A DNA stretch of 64,000 nucleotides, from positions 62,001 through 126,000 of the forward strand of contig NZ_JARXHX010000002.1 in the NCBI RefSeq assembly GCF_031127835.1, given 5' to 3'. This document shows, piece by piece, positions 27,031 through 36,612 of the stretch. The stretch's first letter is position 1. Each line of letters begins with the position of its first letter. The position numbers and the translations under genes are program-made. This DNA comes from Pelagicoccus sp. SDUM812002. Lineage in GTDB: Bacteria > Verrucomicrobiota > Verrucomicrobiia > Opitutales > Opitutaceae. The notes below the pieces were generated by a model. It saw nothing but the letters and a program-made list of their open reading frames with translations. It had not been told where the DNA came from and ran no database searches.

Positions 27031-27900
27031 TTACACTCGTTTGGCGGCCTTCGATTTACGGGCCGAAATCCGTTTCAAGCGCAAGATATGGCGCCCCATT
27101 CCGTAGAATAGGTAGCTGAAAAAGATTACGACCAAGGCGTATTCGCGGGAAAAATAGATGAGTCCGATAATCACCAGCACGGCAACGAATGAGGTGAACT
27201 TGATCTGCGTATTCCAGTCGATCTTCTTGAAGGACGGGTAACGTACGTTGCTGATCATCAGGACGGATATGAGCAGCATCAGGACCGGCAGGCCGAGGGC
27301 GTATTGGCGTAGGGCGTCGTGCTTGGTCATTACCAGGACGATGGTGGCGATCATGCCGGCGGCGGCAGGTACGGGCAGGCCGAGAAAATCGCCGTCAGCC
27401 TCCTCCAGCTTACGTGAAGTGACCGCTGGATGGGTGATCACGTTGAAGCGAGCAAGCCGCACCCCGGCGCAAAGGAGGTAGATGAAAGCGAGGAAGAAGC
27501 CGGCCTTGGTGAAGAATTCCTCGTTTTGCTCGGGGTTGAGGACAAGGAAGAGCACCATGAGGGCAGGTGCCATGCCGAAGGTTACGATGTCGGCGATGGA
27601 GTCGAACTCCTTGCCGAAGAGGGATTCGCGACCGCCCAGGCGAGCTACCCGTCCATCGAGGGAATCGCAGAGCATGCCGCCGAGGATAAAAAGCACAGCT
27701 TGGCGATAAAGAGCGTTGGGATCGCTGGTATCGTCGCCGGCCATGATGCCGTAGCGCGCTTGGATGCAGTTTTTGATGGCAAGGAAGCCAAAGAAAAGAT
27801 TTCCCGCGGTGAACAGGTTGGGGAGCAGGTAAATCTTGGAGGCTTGGGAGGCGTCGAGTTTGACGATTTCCTTGGGTTCGAGTTCGGGCTCTTCGTCCAA
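27031..27900 (-). CDS. pssA: CDP-diacylglycerol-serine O-phosphatidyltransferase
   Basis: 289 residues from a TTG at 27898-27900; the next ATG is 52 codons in, past the first helix, and an in-frame stop lies five codons upstream, so TTG is the only sensible start. The CDP-alcohol phosphotransferase signature D-G-x2-A-R-x8-G-x3-D-x3-D is complete: CDSLDGRVARLGG, then FGKEFDSIAD. Seven or so membrane helices follow the SNLF-type entry segment (LLPNLFTAGNLFFGFLAI). It makes phosphatidylserine, the precursor of phosphatidylethanolamine. It lies 12 bases after a RelE-like gene in the same frame. Confidence 0.92.
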   Translation of the reverse strand: MDEEPELEPKEIVKLDASQASKIYLLPNLFTAGNLFFGFLAIKNCIQARYGIMAGDDTSDPNALYRQAVLFILGGMLCDSLDGRVARLGGRESLFGKEFDSIADIVTFGMAPALMVLFLVLNPEQNEEFFTKAGFFLAFIYLLCAGVRLARFNVITHPAVTSRKLEEADGDFLGLPVPAAAGMIATIVLVMTKHDALRQYALGLPVLMLLISVLMISNVRYPSFKKIDWNTQIKFTSFVAVLVIIGLIYFSREYALVVIFFSYLFYGMGRHILRLKRISARKSKAAKRV

Positions 27901-27912
27901 AAGGTCTTGGGA

Positions 27913-28263
27913 TTAGTGTTTAAGGGTATCCAGATATTTCCAGAAAGAAGAATTCTGCTCGGCGAGTTGTTCTTCGGTGATGGGGAGTTTAGTCCGGTAG
28001 ATGAAGTCCGTGAGAGTATTTTTGTGCAGGATACAGATTGTCTTGAGGGATCCGCCTTCACGCTGGAAGTAGATTCGATGCTCCCCCGAGCGTAGGCGGT
28101 AAGTGGTCTTTCCGTTGCGCTTGAAGGAGCCAAGGGGTTCTTCCGGATGGTTGAGCTGGTACTCCGTCAAGTTGCTGAGGGGGTCGATCACACTAAGCTG
28201 CCTCATGGTTGGAAGCTTTTCCAACTCCTTGAGAGCCTGATCGCTGAAGGTTACCTGAAACAT
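27913..28263 (-). CDS. RelE/ParE-like protein without an adjacent antitoxin
   Basis: 116 residues from the ATG at 28261-28263 (MFQVTFSDQALKELEKLP). The RelE/ParE fold pattern is clear: N-terminal strand, two helices, then YRLRSGEHRIYFQREGG and KTICILHKNT, the beta-sheet carrying the basic residues. A C-terminal extension (about 25 residues) follows. Toxins of this type cleave mRNA on ribosomes or poison gyrase, but no antitoxin-like gene lies on either side: 120 bases upstream is a SIS-domain gene and 12 bases downstream is pssA. It may be a domesticated RNA-binding protein cotranscribed with pssA rather than an active toxin. Confidence 0.72.
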   Translation of the reverse strand: MFQVTFSDQALKELEKLPTMRQLSVIDPLSNLTEYQLNHPEEPLGSFKRNGKTTYRLRSGEHRIYFQREGGSLKTICILHKNTLTDFIYRTKLPITEEQLAEQNSSFWKYLDTLKH

Positions 28264-28384
28264 GGTCGTAGTTTGCCGAATGGTTTGCTCGTAGGATTCA
28301 GCAGAATGGGCTCGAAATGCAATGCTCAATAACGCCTGCCCGCAGAGGTTTACGTATTTGAAGCAATGCGAAATTCGTAAGCTG

Positions 28385-29107
28385 TCAAAGTGGCTTGCTC
28401 AGTCTCCCTTTATAGCTGCGGGCGAGGTCTCGGTTCGCCTCCATGGCGCCCTCCGTGTTTTGGCTGCGTAGGAGGGGGGCGTCTACGCCGAGCTTCTGCA
28501 GCTCGTCCAGGATTTCCATTTGCAGGAGATTGATGAGCATAGCCCCAGCCATGGTGGAGGTCGGCCCTGCGAACTTCCCTTTTTCGTGCAGTTCCACGAT
28601 CGCATCGCCGAAACTTCCGCAATTGTCGAATACGTAGTCTGCTATCTCGTGCAGCATCTTACCTCCGGGGTGAGTGGTTTTCACCTTCTGCGCCATGCCG
28701 ACGGATGTGAGGGCGATCACCTTCAGCCCTTTTTCCTTCGCGTATTCAGCAATTTCGATGGGCGAACAATTTTTTCCGGAGTTCGATATCACGATGATAA
28801 ACTCGCCTTCCTTCAATCCGTGGTTGCGATCGTAGCGAGCCGCGAGCTCGCGGCCGTATCCCTCTAGATTTTCGATGAAGCCGCCGGTCATGTCCAAGAT
28901 CGCACTTACGCAAACGAGACCACCCGCCCGGCCCACCATTTCGCGGCCGATGATTTCAGAGTGTCCACTCCCGAAGGTATGCATAACGCCCCCTTCGGCG
29001 ATAGACTTAGCGACGAGCGGAGCAAGACGTTCGATCTCAGCTTGGTTTTGCAAGTAGACTCGTTCGAGCAGGACCTGCGTGGTCTTAAAATAGTTCTCTT
29101 TGAGCAT
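28385..29107 (-). CDS. SIS-domain sugar-phosphate isomerase-like protein
   Basis: 240 residues from the ATG at 29105-29107 (MLKENYFKTTQ). It shows the sugar isomerase (SIS) fold: VMHTFGSGHSEIIGREM gives the first phosphate-binding loop, and IVISNSGKNCSPIEIAEYAKEKGLKVIALTS is the S-x-S-G-x-(T/S)-type motif with the typical nucleotide-like strand after it. The family (UPF0309-like) binds phosphosugars such as N-acetylglucosamine or N-acetylmuramic acid phosphates; the exact substrate cannot be read here. Divergent from the transaldolase gene with 131 bases between them. Confidence 0.85.
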   Translation of the reverse strand: MLKENYFKTTQVLLERVYLQNQAEIERLAPLVAKSIAEGGVMHTFGSGHSEIIGREMVGRAGGLVCVSAILDMTGGFIENLEGYGRELAARYDRNHGLKEGEFIIVISNSGKNCSPIEIAEYAKEKGLKVIALTSVGMAQKVKTTHPGGKMLHEIADYVFDNCGSFGDAIVELHEKGKFAGPTSTMAGAMLINLLQMEILDELQKLGVDAPLLRSQNTEGAMEANRDLARSYKGRLSKPL

Positions 29108-29238
29108 GAATGAAATTCGTCTGAGCCGCACAATGTTGCTAAACGGTAAAGAAACAAGGGCATTTGCGGTGGACCTGTTTCCGTTTAATTGTTCCTAATA
29201 CCTTTAAAAACAAAACAGTAACCGCAATAATTCCAATT

Positions 29239-30210
29239 ATGTCAGACGTACTAACTCAAAACCAACTCGAACAACTAAAGAAGTTCACCGTGGTCGTAGC
29301 CGACACCGGAGATTTCCAAACCATGAAGGAGTTCGAGCCGCGCGACGCGACGACGAACCCGACGCTCATTCTCAAGGCTGCTGGCAAAGAGGAATATGCT
29401 GCGATCGTGGATGCATCCATCAAGGAAGCGGACGATTCCAGCCTGTCCAAGGGTGCCCGCATCGACGCTATCATCGACGAGCTTCTCGTACGTTTCGGTA
29501 TCGAAATTTTGAATATCGTTCCCGGCCGAGTCTCTACCGAAGTAGACGCTCGCCTTTCTTTCGATACGACTGGCACGATCGCCAAGGCTAAGGATATCAT
29601 CGCGCTCTACGAGCGAAAGGGAATTTCGCGCGACCGCATCCTGATCAAGATCGCTTCTACTTGGGAAGGCATCAATGCGGCGGCTGAACTCGAAAAAGAA
29701 GGTATCCACTGTAACCTTACGCTTCTCTTTTCCATGGCCCAAGCAGTGCATTGCGCAGAGAGCGGCATCACGCTTATTTCCCCTTTCGTTGGTCGCATTA
29801 TGGATTGGTACAAAGCCAAGGAAGGGAAGTCGTTCGAAGCTGCCGAAGATCCAGGTGTACTCTCCGTCCAAGCTATCTACGACTACTATAAGAAATTTGG
29901 ATACAAGACCGAAGTAATGGGAGCGAGCTTCCGCAACAAGGGAGAGATCCTTGAGCTCGCCGGTTGCGATCTGCTCACCATCTCTCCAAACCTTCTCGAA
30001 GAGCTCGCCAAATCGAACGACCCTGTAGAAGAAAAGCTCAGCGAGAGCGCTTCCAAGGAGAAGGACATCGAGAAAATTGACATGGACGAAAATACCTTCC
30101 GTTGGATGTTTAACGAAGATGCTATGGCCGTAGAAAAGACAGCCGAAGGCATCCGCAACTTCGCCAAGGACATCGTCAAGCTCGAGGAGATGATCGAAGG
30201 CAAGCTCTAG
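29239..30210 (+). CDS. tal: Transaldolase
   Basis: 323 residues from the ATG at 29239 ([13 protein letters not shown]). Transfers a dihydroxyacetone unit between sugar phosphates in the pentose phosphate pathway. The Schiff-base lysine is K137 in [11 protein letters not shown]. Other class I TalB signatures: [13 protein letters not shown] near the start, [31 protein letters not shown] and [13 protein letters not shown]. The longer open frame to 29164 is not supported by sequence character. A terminator follows. Confidence 0.96.
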   Translation: MSDVLTQNQLEQLKKFTVVVADTGDFQTMKEFEPRDATTNPTLILKAAGKEEYAAIVDASIKEADDSSLSKGARIDAIIDELLVRFGIEILNIVPGRVSTEVDARLSFDTTGTIAKAKDIIALYERKGISRDRILIKIASTWEGINAAAELEKEGIHCNLTLLFSMAQAVHCAESGITLISPFVGRIMDWYKAKEGKSFEAAEDPGVLSVQAIYDYYKKFGYKTEVMGASFRNKGEILELAGCDLLTISPNLLEELAKSNDPVEEKLSESASKEKDIEKIDMDENTFRWMFNEDAMAVEKTAEGIRNFAKDIVKLEEMIEGKL

Positions 30211-30235
30211 AAATATTGTTATAGCGCTTTAATAC

Positions 30236-30268
30236 AAAGCACGCCCAGCAACCGGCGTGCTTTTTTTT
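30236..30268 (+). terminator. Rho-independent terminator of tal
   Basis: A 10-bp stem AAAGCACGCC / GGCGTGCTTT (30236-30245 with 30254-30263), 8-base loop, and a run of eight T residues, 25 bases after the tal stop codon. Confidence 0.92.
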
Positions 30269-30335
30269 GTGCGGGTGGGATCGCCCACTCGGAAAAATCC
30301 CTTTCTGCAGCCGGTCGGCAAAGCAGGACCAAGAT

Positions 30336-31613
30336 TCAATAGTCTGCTCCGCGAGAGAAGCAGGCGATGTTGTCATGTCGGATACCTTGGTAAGCTATCA
30401 GGAAGGCAGCTCCGTTCCAGGCGAGGCGGGGAGTGCCGGCTGGCGTATGCTCCCGACCATGGAAATACTCGTAGAATCCCCAGCTCTCTCTGCCGTCGGT
30501 GTTGACCTTGAGAGCGGTTGCTAGATCGGAAAGAGCTTCTTCTGCGTCACTCTCGCGACCGACGCGCTTAAGAAGCAGAGCCCAAAAACCACCAGCAAGC
30601 GGCCAGATTCCGCCGTTGTGGTAGTGCCAGGCGGATTCATCGCTCAAGCGGAGTTGGTCCGCGTCGGCATCGCCCTCTTGGATTGGTGGGTCGAGAACCC
30701 TGAGGGGAAACGGTTTGTGTAATTGTCTTTCGAATACGGTATCGATTATCGTGTCGATCCGATCGTGGGGAGCGATGCCCATCAAGGCTGCGAGCACATT
30801 GGCAAAGGAATCCATGCGATGGCTCCAAGTATTGGCGAAAGGCCTGAGATGCGATTGGAAGAACGGAAAGCTGTGGTCCTTATCAAGTTGATTCTTGATC
30901 ATGTATTTTTGGCAAACTCGCTGAATCGTGTCATGGTCCTCCCACCAAAAGTCTGCATTAATCCGCTTCTTCACCCGCTGTGCCGACCGCTCGAAGTTTT
31001 CACTTTCCTCGACCCGACCTGCTGCTTCCGAGAGGGAAGAGGCGCACTTGAGAGCTCGGTACCAGAGCGTCTCGTCATAAAGCACATGATAGGAGCGATT
31101 AAGGATATCCGTCCAATCACCGGCCACGGGTATTTCAAGTAGACCGCAAGAGTTACAATCAATGCAGTGGAGGAATTCGATCACCTTCCGATACACCTCC
31201 ATGGTCGATTCTGTAATGAAATCCTTGTCCCCGTGCATGTCCACCGCTGTTTGGCAGGCGATCATGAACCAAAGGTTTGCGTCGATGGTCGTGATTTCTC
31301 CCAATCCACCGTATACGATGTCGATCACTTCGTTGTTTTCGTCCAGCTGCAGATACGAGGGAATCTGTCCGTTGGGGGCTTGGTTGCTGGCCAGCGTCTT
31401 CACGGTTTCGATCGCAGTTTTCAGCAGTTTATCGTCGTCGGTCAAAAAAGCCGCCGTAGCGCAAATACACCCGTCTCTTCCCCAAACCGAGTGATAATTC
31501 TTCCGAAATACCGAAGAAGCGACGAAACCGTGAGGCGTTGAGCATTCGTAAAGCAAGGCCAGCGACTGGCGGTATGCTTCCTCTACATTGGGAGTCTCCG
31601 TATGATCTGACAT
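30336..31613 (-). CDS. Glycoside hydrolase with an (alpha/alpha)6 barrel (GDE/neutral-invertase-like)
   Basis: 425 residues. Motifs fit the six-hairpin glycosidases grouped as amylo-alpha-1,6-glucosidase-like or GH100-like: HSVWGRDGCICATAAFL near the N-terminus, SNQAPNGQIPSYLQLD, TTIDANLWFMIACQ, GDWTDILNRSYHVLYDETLWY and WHYHNGGIWPLAGGFWALLL. The Asp in GDWTDI and the carboxylates around ESAWHYHNGG are the likely catalytic set. No signal peptide, so it should be cytoplasmic, acting on storage glucan branches or a disaccharide; which cannot be decided from sequence alone. Convergent with tal. Confidence 0.82.
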   Translation of the reverse strand: MSDHTETPNVEEAYRQSLALLYECSTPHGFVASSVFRKNYHSVWGRDGCICATAAFLTDDDKLLKTAIETVKTLASNQAPNGQIPSYLQLDENNEVIDIVYGGLGEITTIDANLWFMIACQTAVDMHGDKDFITESTMEVYRKVIEFLHCIDCNSCGLLEIPVAGDWTDILNRSYHVLYDETLWYRALKCASSLSEAAGRVEESENFERSAQRVKKRINADFWWEDHDTIQRVCQKYMIKNQLDKDHSFPFFQSHLRPFANTWSHRMDSFANVLAALMGIAPHDRIDTIIDTVFERQLHKPFPLRVLDPPIQEGDADADQLRLSDESAWHYHNGGIWPLAGGFWALLLKRVGRESDAEEALSDLATALKVNTDGRESWGFYEYFHGREHTPAGTPRLAWNGAAFLIAYQGIRHDNIACFSRGADY

Positions 31614-32015
31614 TTTTTGGAAGATTCTCGATGGACCGTAGCGTCCGAATCGAGCGTATCATCCCTTGAATACGGACGGGCGTACCGAGCTATTTCAACG
31701 AGTTTTGAACTGATTCAGCAGTATTGCAACGCTCGTGTACGCTTTATACCTTTTTGTGTCAAAATAGTGAATACGAGAGTACGCGGTCACCATCGCCATT
31801 CTAGTCGGCGGCACGAATCTAAATCGCTCGTTACAAGGTGCGTTGCGAACAATAGGAACACCAAGCAACACAGAGTGTTGTGATTACAAAACCTCCAGCG
31901 ACTGAGCTATTCCGAAATCCTCAGAATCGTCAGAGACGGCTGCTCGATTCCAGCCGCCGTGTTGACGCTAAGATTGTCGTGCGAAGAAAGATGATAGGAC
32001 TTTTCGGAGGGCAAC
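31614..32015. other. Intergenic region, about 400 bases, no feature supported
   Basis: Upstream of the glycoside hydrolase and downstream of the TIM-barrel gene. The only structure noticed is a small hairpin, CAACAC-AGA-GTGTTG at 31866-31880, with no T tract. No tRNA-like fold or reading frame with coding character was found; promoter elements of the hydrolase gene presumably lie here. Confidence 0.5.
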
Positions 32016-32948
32016 CTACTGTTGGACGAAACGTTCAAAACGTTCGCGAGCTTCCCTGAGGTTCTCAGTGAGAGGCTCGCGTGGTTCTTTCCACGCCATT
32101 TCGATTACAAGATACCCGGTGTATCCACCCTCGATAAGATCCTCGAGAAAGGGATCGAATTGGGTTATACCTTGTCCGAATTTGACGGTATCATGACCCT
32201 TACCGAAGGCTCGTGCATCCTTGAGATCCACATGTTGGATACGGTTTCTGAATTGGTCTACGATACTTGGAAGTGAGATTCCGGCTCCTTCGAAGTGTCC
32301 AGTGTCAAGGCACATGCCAACATGCGTAGAGTCTATGGACGAGAAGATTTCCGAATAGTCCTCGGCTCTTTCGAGAACATTGCCGACATGGTTCTCCAGA
32401 ACGAGAAGGACATCGAGTTCCTCTGCCATCGGCGCGAGCTCCCGACAAACTGCTATGACATGTTCGAGTCCCCCGTTTGTTCCGCGTCTGGAACCGGTAC
32501 ACTTGACTCTTCGGCACCCGAGACGTTTGGCAATTTGCATCAGGCAAAGCTTGTGGGCGACGTCATTCATAACAGCAGAGTGGCCTTCTCCCCCGAACGA
32601 TGTACCTTGGATACTAGCAGGCACCAATCCGGTTTTTTCGCATCGCGAGGCGATACTATCGATATAGGAGGGAGCTAGAAGTTCTGGATACCACAGGTTA
32701 AATTCAACAGCTTGAATACCGGTTTTGGGAATGATTCGAAAGGCAGGTTTATGATGAAGGTTAGCAAATCCATCGGTGCAAATTGTGGCGACAGCGAGCC
32801 CAACGCCACTGGTTTCACCGGCGTTTTCCTGAGAGTGCGCCTGGGGTGCAGAGAGCAGTGGAGGGGTGATTAAACCTGAAGCTCCAGCCAACAACGCTGA
32901 GGATCGAATGAAGTGGCGTCGAGTAGTGGGTGATAGCTTTTTTTCCAT
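32016..32948 (-). CDS. Tat-exported sugar phosphate isomerase/epimerase family protein
   Basis: 310 residues. A twin-arginine signal (TRRHFIRSSALLAGASG, about 8-35) is followed by a xylose-isomerase-like TIM barrel: VEFNLWYPELLAPSYIDSIASRCEKTGL, then LVLENHVGNV, THVGMCLDTGHFEGAG and IQHVDLKDA give the metal-binding Glu, Asp/His and His positions typical of this AP-endonuclease-2-like superfamily. Such Tat-exported barrels are very common in Verrucomicrobiota and Planctomycetota and are usually tied to carbohydrate use. The substrate is unknown. A divergent gene begins about 195 bases to the right. Confidence 0.82.
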   Translation of the reverse strand: MEKKLSPTTRRHFIRSSALLAGASGLITPPLLSAPQAHSQENAGETSGVGLAVATICTDGFANLHHKPAFRIIPKTGIQAVEFNLWYPELLAPSYIDSIASRCEKTGLVPASIQGTSFGGEGHSAVMNDVAHKLCLMQIAKRLGCRRVKCTGSRRGTNGGLEHVIAVCRELAPMAEELDVLLVLENHVGNVLERAEDYSEIFSSIDSTHVGMCLDTGHFEGAGISLPSIVDQFRNRIQHVDLKDARAFGKGHDTVKFGQGITQFDPFLEDLIEGGYTGYLVIEMAWKEPREPLTENLREARERFERFVQQ

Positions 32949-33142
32949 TGCAAGGCTTATATCGATAGAGTCGTTTTCGATTCAACCATTTGTATAATGG
33001 TAATGGTATCAGTCGATTTCGGGATTATATTGAAGTAAATCTATAACAATATAAATCCATTGATTTTACTGATCTCGTTAAGAATGTGATCCTCGTAAGA
33101 ATAAATGCTTGTCCGCTAAATAGGTAGCTGGTCTATGGGATT

Positions 33143-34837
33143 ATGGTTCTCCCCACACCTAATGCCTCGATTCGTTTGTTGCTGGTTGTCTTGGCCTCAC
33201 TTCTTTTGGCCCATCGACCGGATTCGTCGCTATCGGCTGAGCCATTTGAACTCTCAGAAAGTTATCCGGCCGACGGGTCTGATTCGATGCCGGTTTCGAT
33301 AGCTGTTCAGCTTCGCTTTAGTGAACCTGTGGAAGCTGACACTTTAACCAGTATTGAGCTCTTCCGAGTTGACGATAGTGGAGGGCGGGTAAAGGTCGAG
33401 ATTCGTCCTGCGACGGATTTGACGAACGCGTCGATAACTCTGGTACCCGAACGCTACCTCAGTCCGTTTAGTCGCTACGAGTTGATAGGAGACCAGCGTT
33501 TAAAAGCGAAAGGGGATCATGCGTTTTCTCCATTTAATGTAAGCTTCCGGACGGGCGAGGGAATTTCGGAAACGCAGAGGGGATTAATGTTCTCGAAAGA
33601 GACGTTCGATCGAAATCGCTCGATGACAACGGTGTCCTTCGGACCGGATCGACGTTTGTACGCGGCAGATGCTTTTGGAAATTTGGTCCGTTGGGAGATC
33701 GACGACCGAGGTCGTCCGGAAAAAAGAACGACGCTTCTCTCCGACCGTAGCGAGAGTCGCCAATACATAGACCTCGAATGGGATCCCGAGGCGACCGCCG
33801 ACAATCTAATCGTCTGGGTGAGCTACGGGGAGAGAACGAACTACGAAGAAGAGCGTAGGTTTTTCACGGGTACGATCGCTAGATTGACTTTAGGCGAAGA
33901 GATTGTGGAGGAGATCGTCGTAAAGGGGTTGCCGCATGGACGGGAAAAGCAAGGTGGGTTTGAGACCTTGCCTCACCAGCCTAACGGCCTCGTATTTCGC
34001 GATGGATATCTTTATCAGTCGATAGGGTCTACCTCCAGCAGTGGCGGCCCGCCGAATTGGGGAATTCCTGAACAAAGGTTATCGGCCTGTATCGTTAAGA
34101 TAGACTATAGGAATATCAATTCACCGCTGGATGTGCATCCACTAAGGGGATACGATCCGATCAACGACGTGGGGACTTTGCAAATATTTGCTACTGGCGT
34201 ACGTAACGCTTTGGAGATCGTGTCACACAGTAATGGAAACCTCTATACAGCTGTCAATTTGAACGATCGCCGCGGACCTGCGGATGGGGTACCGGACGAT
34301 CCTGACATCGCGGGAGACCAAAATTTGCTGATCGAGCAAACGACACCAGATCAGGAAAGCCTTTTGTTGTTACGAGAGGGGCGCCACTATGGATTTCCGA
34401 ATCCCATGCGAGGGCAGTACGTTTTAGGAGGAGGCAACCCTACCGAGAGTGAAGATCCCTTTGAGATTTCGGACTACCCGGTCGGGACTTATCCTGAGCC
34501 GGGATTTGCCCCGGAGCTTATGTATCCGATATGGAAATACGGGGGTACGAGTCCGAATGGCATGATTGAATACCTGCCGAGCGAGTCGCATCCTTTGAGT
34601 CATGCCTTGATCTGCTGCTTTTACTCGGCGGGTGACATAGCTGTGATGCCGCTGGATGCCACTGGGCTTCCCAATGCTGTGGAGAAGCTGCGGGGCAGGG
34701 AAGACAAGCTACAGTTCAATGGTCCTCTTGATATCACCATGGATCCTGAAACGGGGATAATATATGTGGCTGACTTCGGGACGCAGAATAAGTTTGGGTC
34801 GGATGGATCGCTTTGCCTATTGCGTCCGATGCCTTGA
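33143..34837 (+). CDS. Secreted protein: Ig-like domain plus sugar-dehydrogenase-type beta-propeller
   Basis: 564 residues. A signal peptide (about 1-32) is followed by a SbsA/Big_5-type Ig-like domain (about 35-130: SYPADGSDSMPVSIAVQLRF, LSPFSRYELIGD), then a six-bladed propeller resembling soluble glucose/sorbosone dehydrogenases: SFGPDRRLYAADAFGNLVRW, HQPNGLVFRDGYLYQSIGS, IFATGVRNALEIVSHSNGNLY, REGRHYGFPNP and GPLDITMDPETGIIYVADFG. The GxRNxxG-like and NxxP motifs match PQQ-binding relatives in style, but PQQ binding cannot be confirmed. Periplasmic or surface protein, possibly sugar-oxidising; single gene. Confidence 0.78.
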   Translation: MVLPTPNASIRLLLVVLASLLLAHRPDSSLSAEPFELSESYPADGSDSMPVSIAVQLRFSEPVEADTLTSIELFRVDDSGGRVKVEIRPATDLTNASITLVPERYLSPFSRYELIGDQRLKAKGDHAFSPFNVSFRTGEGISETQRGLMFSKETFDRNRSMTTVSFGPDRRLYAADAFGNLVRWEIDDRGRPEKRTTLLSDRSESRQYIDLEWDPEATADNLIVWVSYGERTNYEEERRFFTGTIARLTLGEEIVEEIVVKGLPHGREKQGGFETLPHQPNGLVFRDGYLYQSIGSTSSSGGPPNWGIPEQRLSACIVKIDYRNINSPLDVHPLRGYDPINDVGTLQIFATGVRNALEIVSHSNGNLYTAVNLNDRRGPADGVPDDPDIAGDQNLLIEQTTPDQESLLLLREGRHYGFPNPMRGQYVLGGGNPTESEDPFEISDYPVGTYPEPGFAPELMYPIWKYGGTSPNGMIEYLPSESHPLSHALICCFYSAGDIAVMPLDATGLPNAVEKLRGREDKLQFNGPLDITMDPETGIIYVADFGTQNKFGSDGSLCLLRPMP

Positions 34838-35247
34838 GCAGCTTGAGAATTCACCTTTAAAGCCTCTTACTCTTAACTGGTGGTCCGTATGGCGTTGTGC
34901 GTTATAACGTCGATGCGATCTACCTAGGGGAGATTTTGAACGAGAATTATCTGGACCCTCTTGGGAGCCAAAAGGATGATGATGGAGCTGATTTTCAATA
35001 CATACTTACTCTAAACCGTGAGAAAATAGAAGCAGAGGAACGCTCTGAGCAAATAGATGCTGACATTACAGCTGCTCGTAGTACCACCTTCACGAAAGCT
35101 GCACCCTTTTTGGGCTTTCGCTATCAGAAATTGCGGAAGTCTAAGTAGCTGCGGCTTCGCTTATGAAGGCTTAGTGAAGAGTTTTCTTAAAGAGAGGCTG
35201 TCTCCTTATTTCGAACACCGTGGACGCCGTCGTTTCTCTGAAAGCGC
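34838..35247. other. Intergenic region with a doubtful short frame
   Basis: About 410 bases between the propeller gene and the end of the AAA+ gene. Its only content I can point to is the weak frame listed separately at 34897-35148. No hairpin terminator is obvious for either flanking gene. Confidence 0.5.
34897..35148 (+). pseudogene. Possible gene remnant, GTG-initiated 83-residue frame
   Basis: The frame reads from an in-frame stop at 34858 as SLLLLTGGPYGVV followed by RYNVDAIYLGEILNENYLDPLG, with no ATG, and ends after a charged helix (REKIEAEERSEQIDADI) and KAAPFLGFRYQKL. The composition is protein-like, but it begins abruptly and resembles the tail of a larger protein, so it is more likely a decayed fragment than a functional gene. 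No family recognised. Confidence 0.25.
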
Positions 35248-36594
35248 TCACTTCTTGGGTAGGAGAATGTCCTCTTCTGTGATTGTCATTAACTCCTTTT
35301 TGCCCAGCTCTCTTTTGTGCTGGCTAAGACGGAGGGCTTGGTTGCGGATGACTTGCTCGAAGAGGTTTCGGACGTAGCGACCGTTGCCGAAATCTACCTT
35401 GGGTTTCTTCAATTCGTATTCGAAAACTTGATGCAGTTTTTTGCGGGCGTCTTTTGCGAGCTCGTACTCGTTGCTCTTGCAGAAGATTTCGAAGATCTTT
35501 TCGAGTTCTTCGCTTTCGTAGTCGGCGAAATGGATGGTTTTGCTGAAACGGGAACGAAGACCTGGGTTGGTCTGGATAAAGGACTCCATGTCTGCTGGGT
35601 AGCCGGCGACGATGACGATGAGGCGGTCGCGCTCGTCTTCCATGCGTTTGACGAGTGTATCGATCGCTTCGCCACCGAAGTCGTTTTCACCACCGCTGAG
35701 CAGGCTGTAGGCTTCGTCAATGAATAGGATTCCGTCGAGGGCGCTGTCTATGACCTCGGAGGTTTTCCTAGCGGTGTGACCGACGTATTGGCCTACGAGG
35801 CCCATGCGATCGGTTTCTATGAGGTGGCCTTTTTTGAGGACGCCGAGCTTTTGGTAAATGCGTGCCAGTATGCGGGCGACGGTTGTTTTTCCGGTGCCGG
35901 GATTTCCGGAGAAGACGAGGTGAAGAGAGAGAGGGGCAGTCTTGAGCTGGTGGCCTTGGCGCTGCTTTTGGATCTCGAGGAAGCGGGCGAGCTTTTGGAT
36001 TTCGTCTTTGACGGCTTTGAGTCCGATGAGCTTGTCGAGCTTGGCTAGTTCTTCTTCGAGGGTGGTTGAGGTCTCTTGGGTATCCGGTTCCGGGTTTCGG
36101 GTTTTGGGTGGTGAGAAGAGCTCGGGGCCGGGGCTGTCGAAAAGGGCGCGCGCTTGGCTTTCGGCTTTGGTGGCGGCTTGGGAATTTTGGCCGAACAGCG
36201 TGTCGCAGAGATTGGTAAGGAAGACCTGCTCGTCAGGGGTGAGGGCACCATCGGCGAGAGCCAGGGCGAAGGCTGCGGTGGCGACGGTCTCGCCGAGCTC
36301 GGGTCGCTCACGGGCAATACGAAGTTGGGCGAGGTCGTAAGTAGGGAGATTATCGATACGGGATCGGAGCAGGCTCTCGTACATTTCGGACCAGCCAAGG
36401 GTTTGCGTGGCCCCCTCGATGAATGCGCGTTCTGCGGCAACTTGGTCGCCATCGATTAAAGCGGTGATGAAGAGGGCGAAGCGAAGCTCGAAGTCGATCT
36501 CGAAGTCGGAGCAAGCGTAGCGTTTGACGAGCCTTTGCTTGAGTTCGGAGAAATCTTGAAGGCAGATGCGAGCGGCGATGCGGGGATCCTGCAT
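35248..36594 (-). CDS. AAA+ ATPase of the CbxX/CfxQ type with a TerB-like N-terminal domain
   Basis: 448 residues. The N-terminal half holds a TerB-like helical domain (about 68-137, TAAFALALADGALTPDEQVFL), then a Pro-rich linker, then a CbxX/SpoVK-type AAA+ module from about 185: LIGLKAVKDEIQKLARFL, Walker A GNPGTGKTT at 230-238, Walker B ILFIDEAYSL at 289-298, and arginine finger region NPGLRSRF near 343-350. This family includes the Rubisco activase CbbX, but here the partners are envelope proteins, so a remodelling role on PspA or on a membrane complex is more likely. Last gene of the nine-gene operon; separated from speD by a REP-like palindrome. Confidence 0.88.
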   Translation of the reverse strand: MQDPRIAARICLQDFSELKQRLVKRYACSDFEIDFELRFALFITALIDGDQVAAERAFIEGATQTLGWSEMYESLLRSRIDNLPTYDLAQLRIARERPELGETVATAAFALALADGALTPDEQVFLTNLCDTLFGQNSQAATKAESQARALFDSPGPELFSPPKTRNPEPDTQETSTTLEEELAKLDKLIGLKAVKDEIQKLARFLEIQKQRQGHQLKTAPLSLHLVFSGNPGTGKTTVARILARIYQKLGVLKKGHLIETDRMGLVGQYVGHTARKTSEVIDSALDGILFIDEAYSLLSGGENDFGGEAIDTLVKRMEDERDRLIVIVAGYPADMESFIQTNPGLRSRFSKTIHFADYESEELEKIFEIFCKSNEYELAKDARKKLHQVFEYELKKPKVDFGNGRYVRNLFEQVIRNQALRLSQHKRELGKKELMTITEEDILLPKK

Positions 36595-36612
36595 GTGGTG
36601 AGTCTAATTGAT

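Noticed and set aside
31866-31880. Small hairpin CAACAC-AGA-GTGTTG as a terminator
   Set aside because: No T tract follows on either strand and it does not sit at a gene end.
31617-31883. 88-codon plus-strand frame in the gap before the glycoside hydrolase
   Set aside because: Arg/Ser-rich, no conserved look, and it overlaps the expected promoter.
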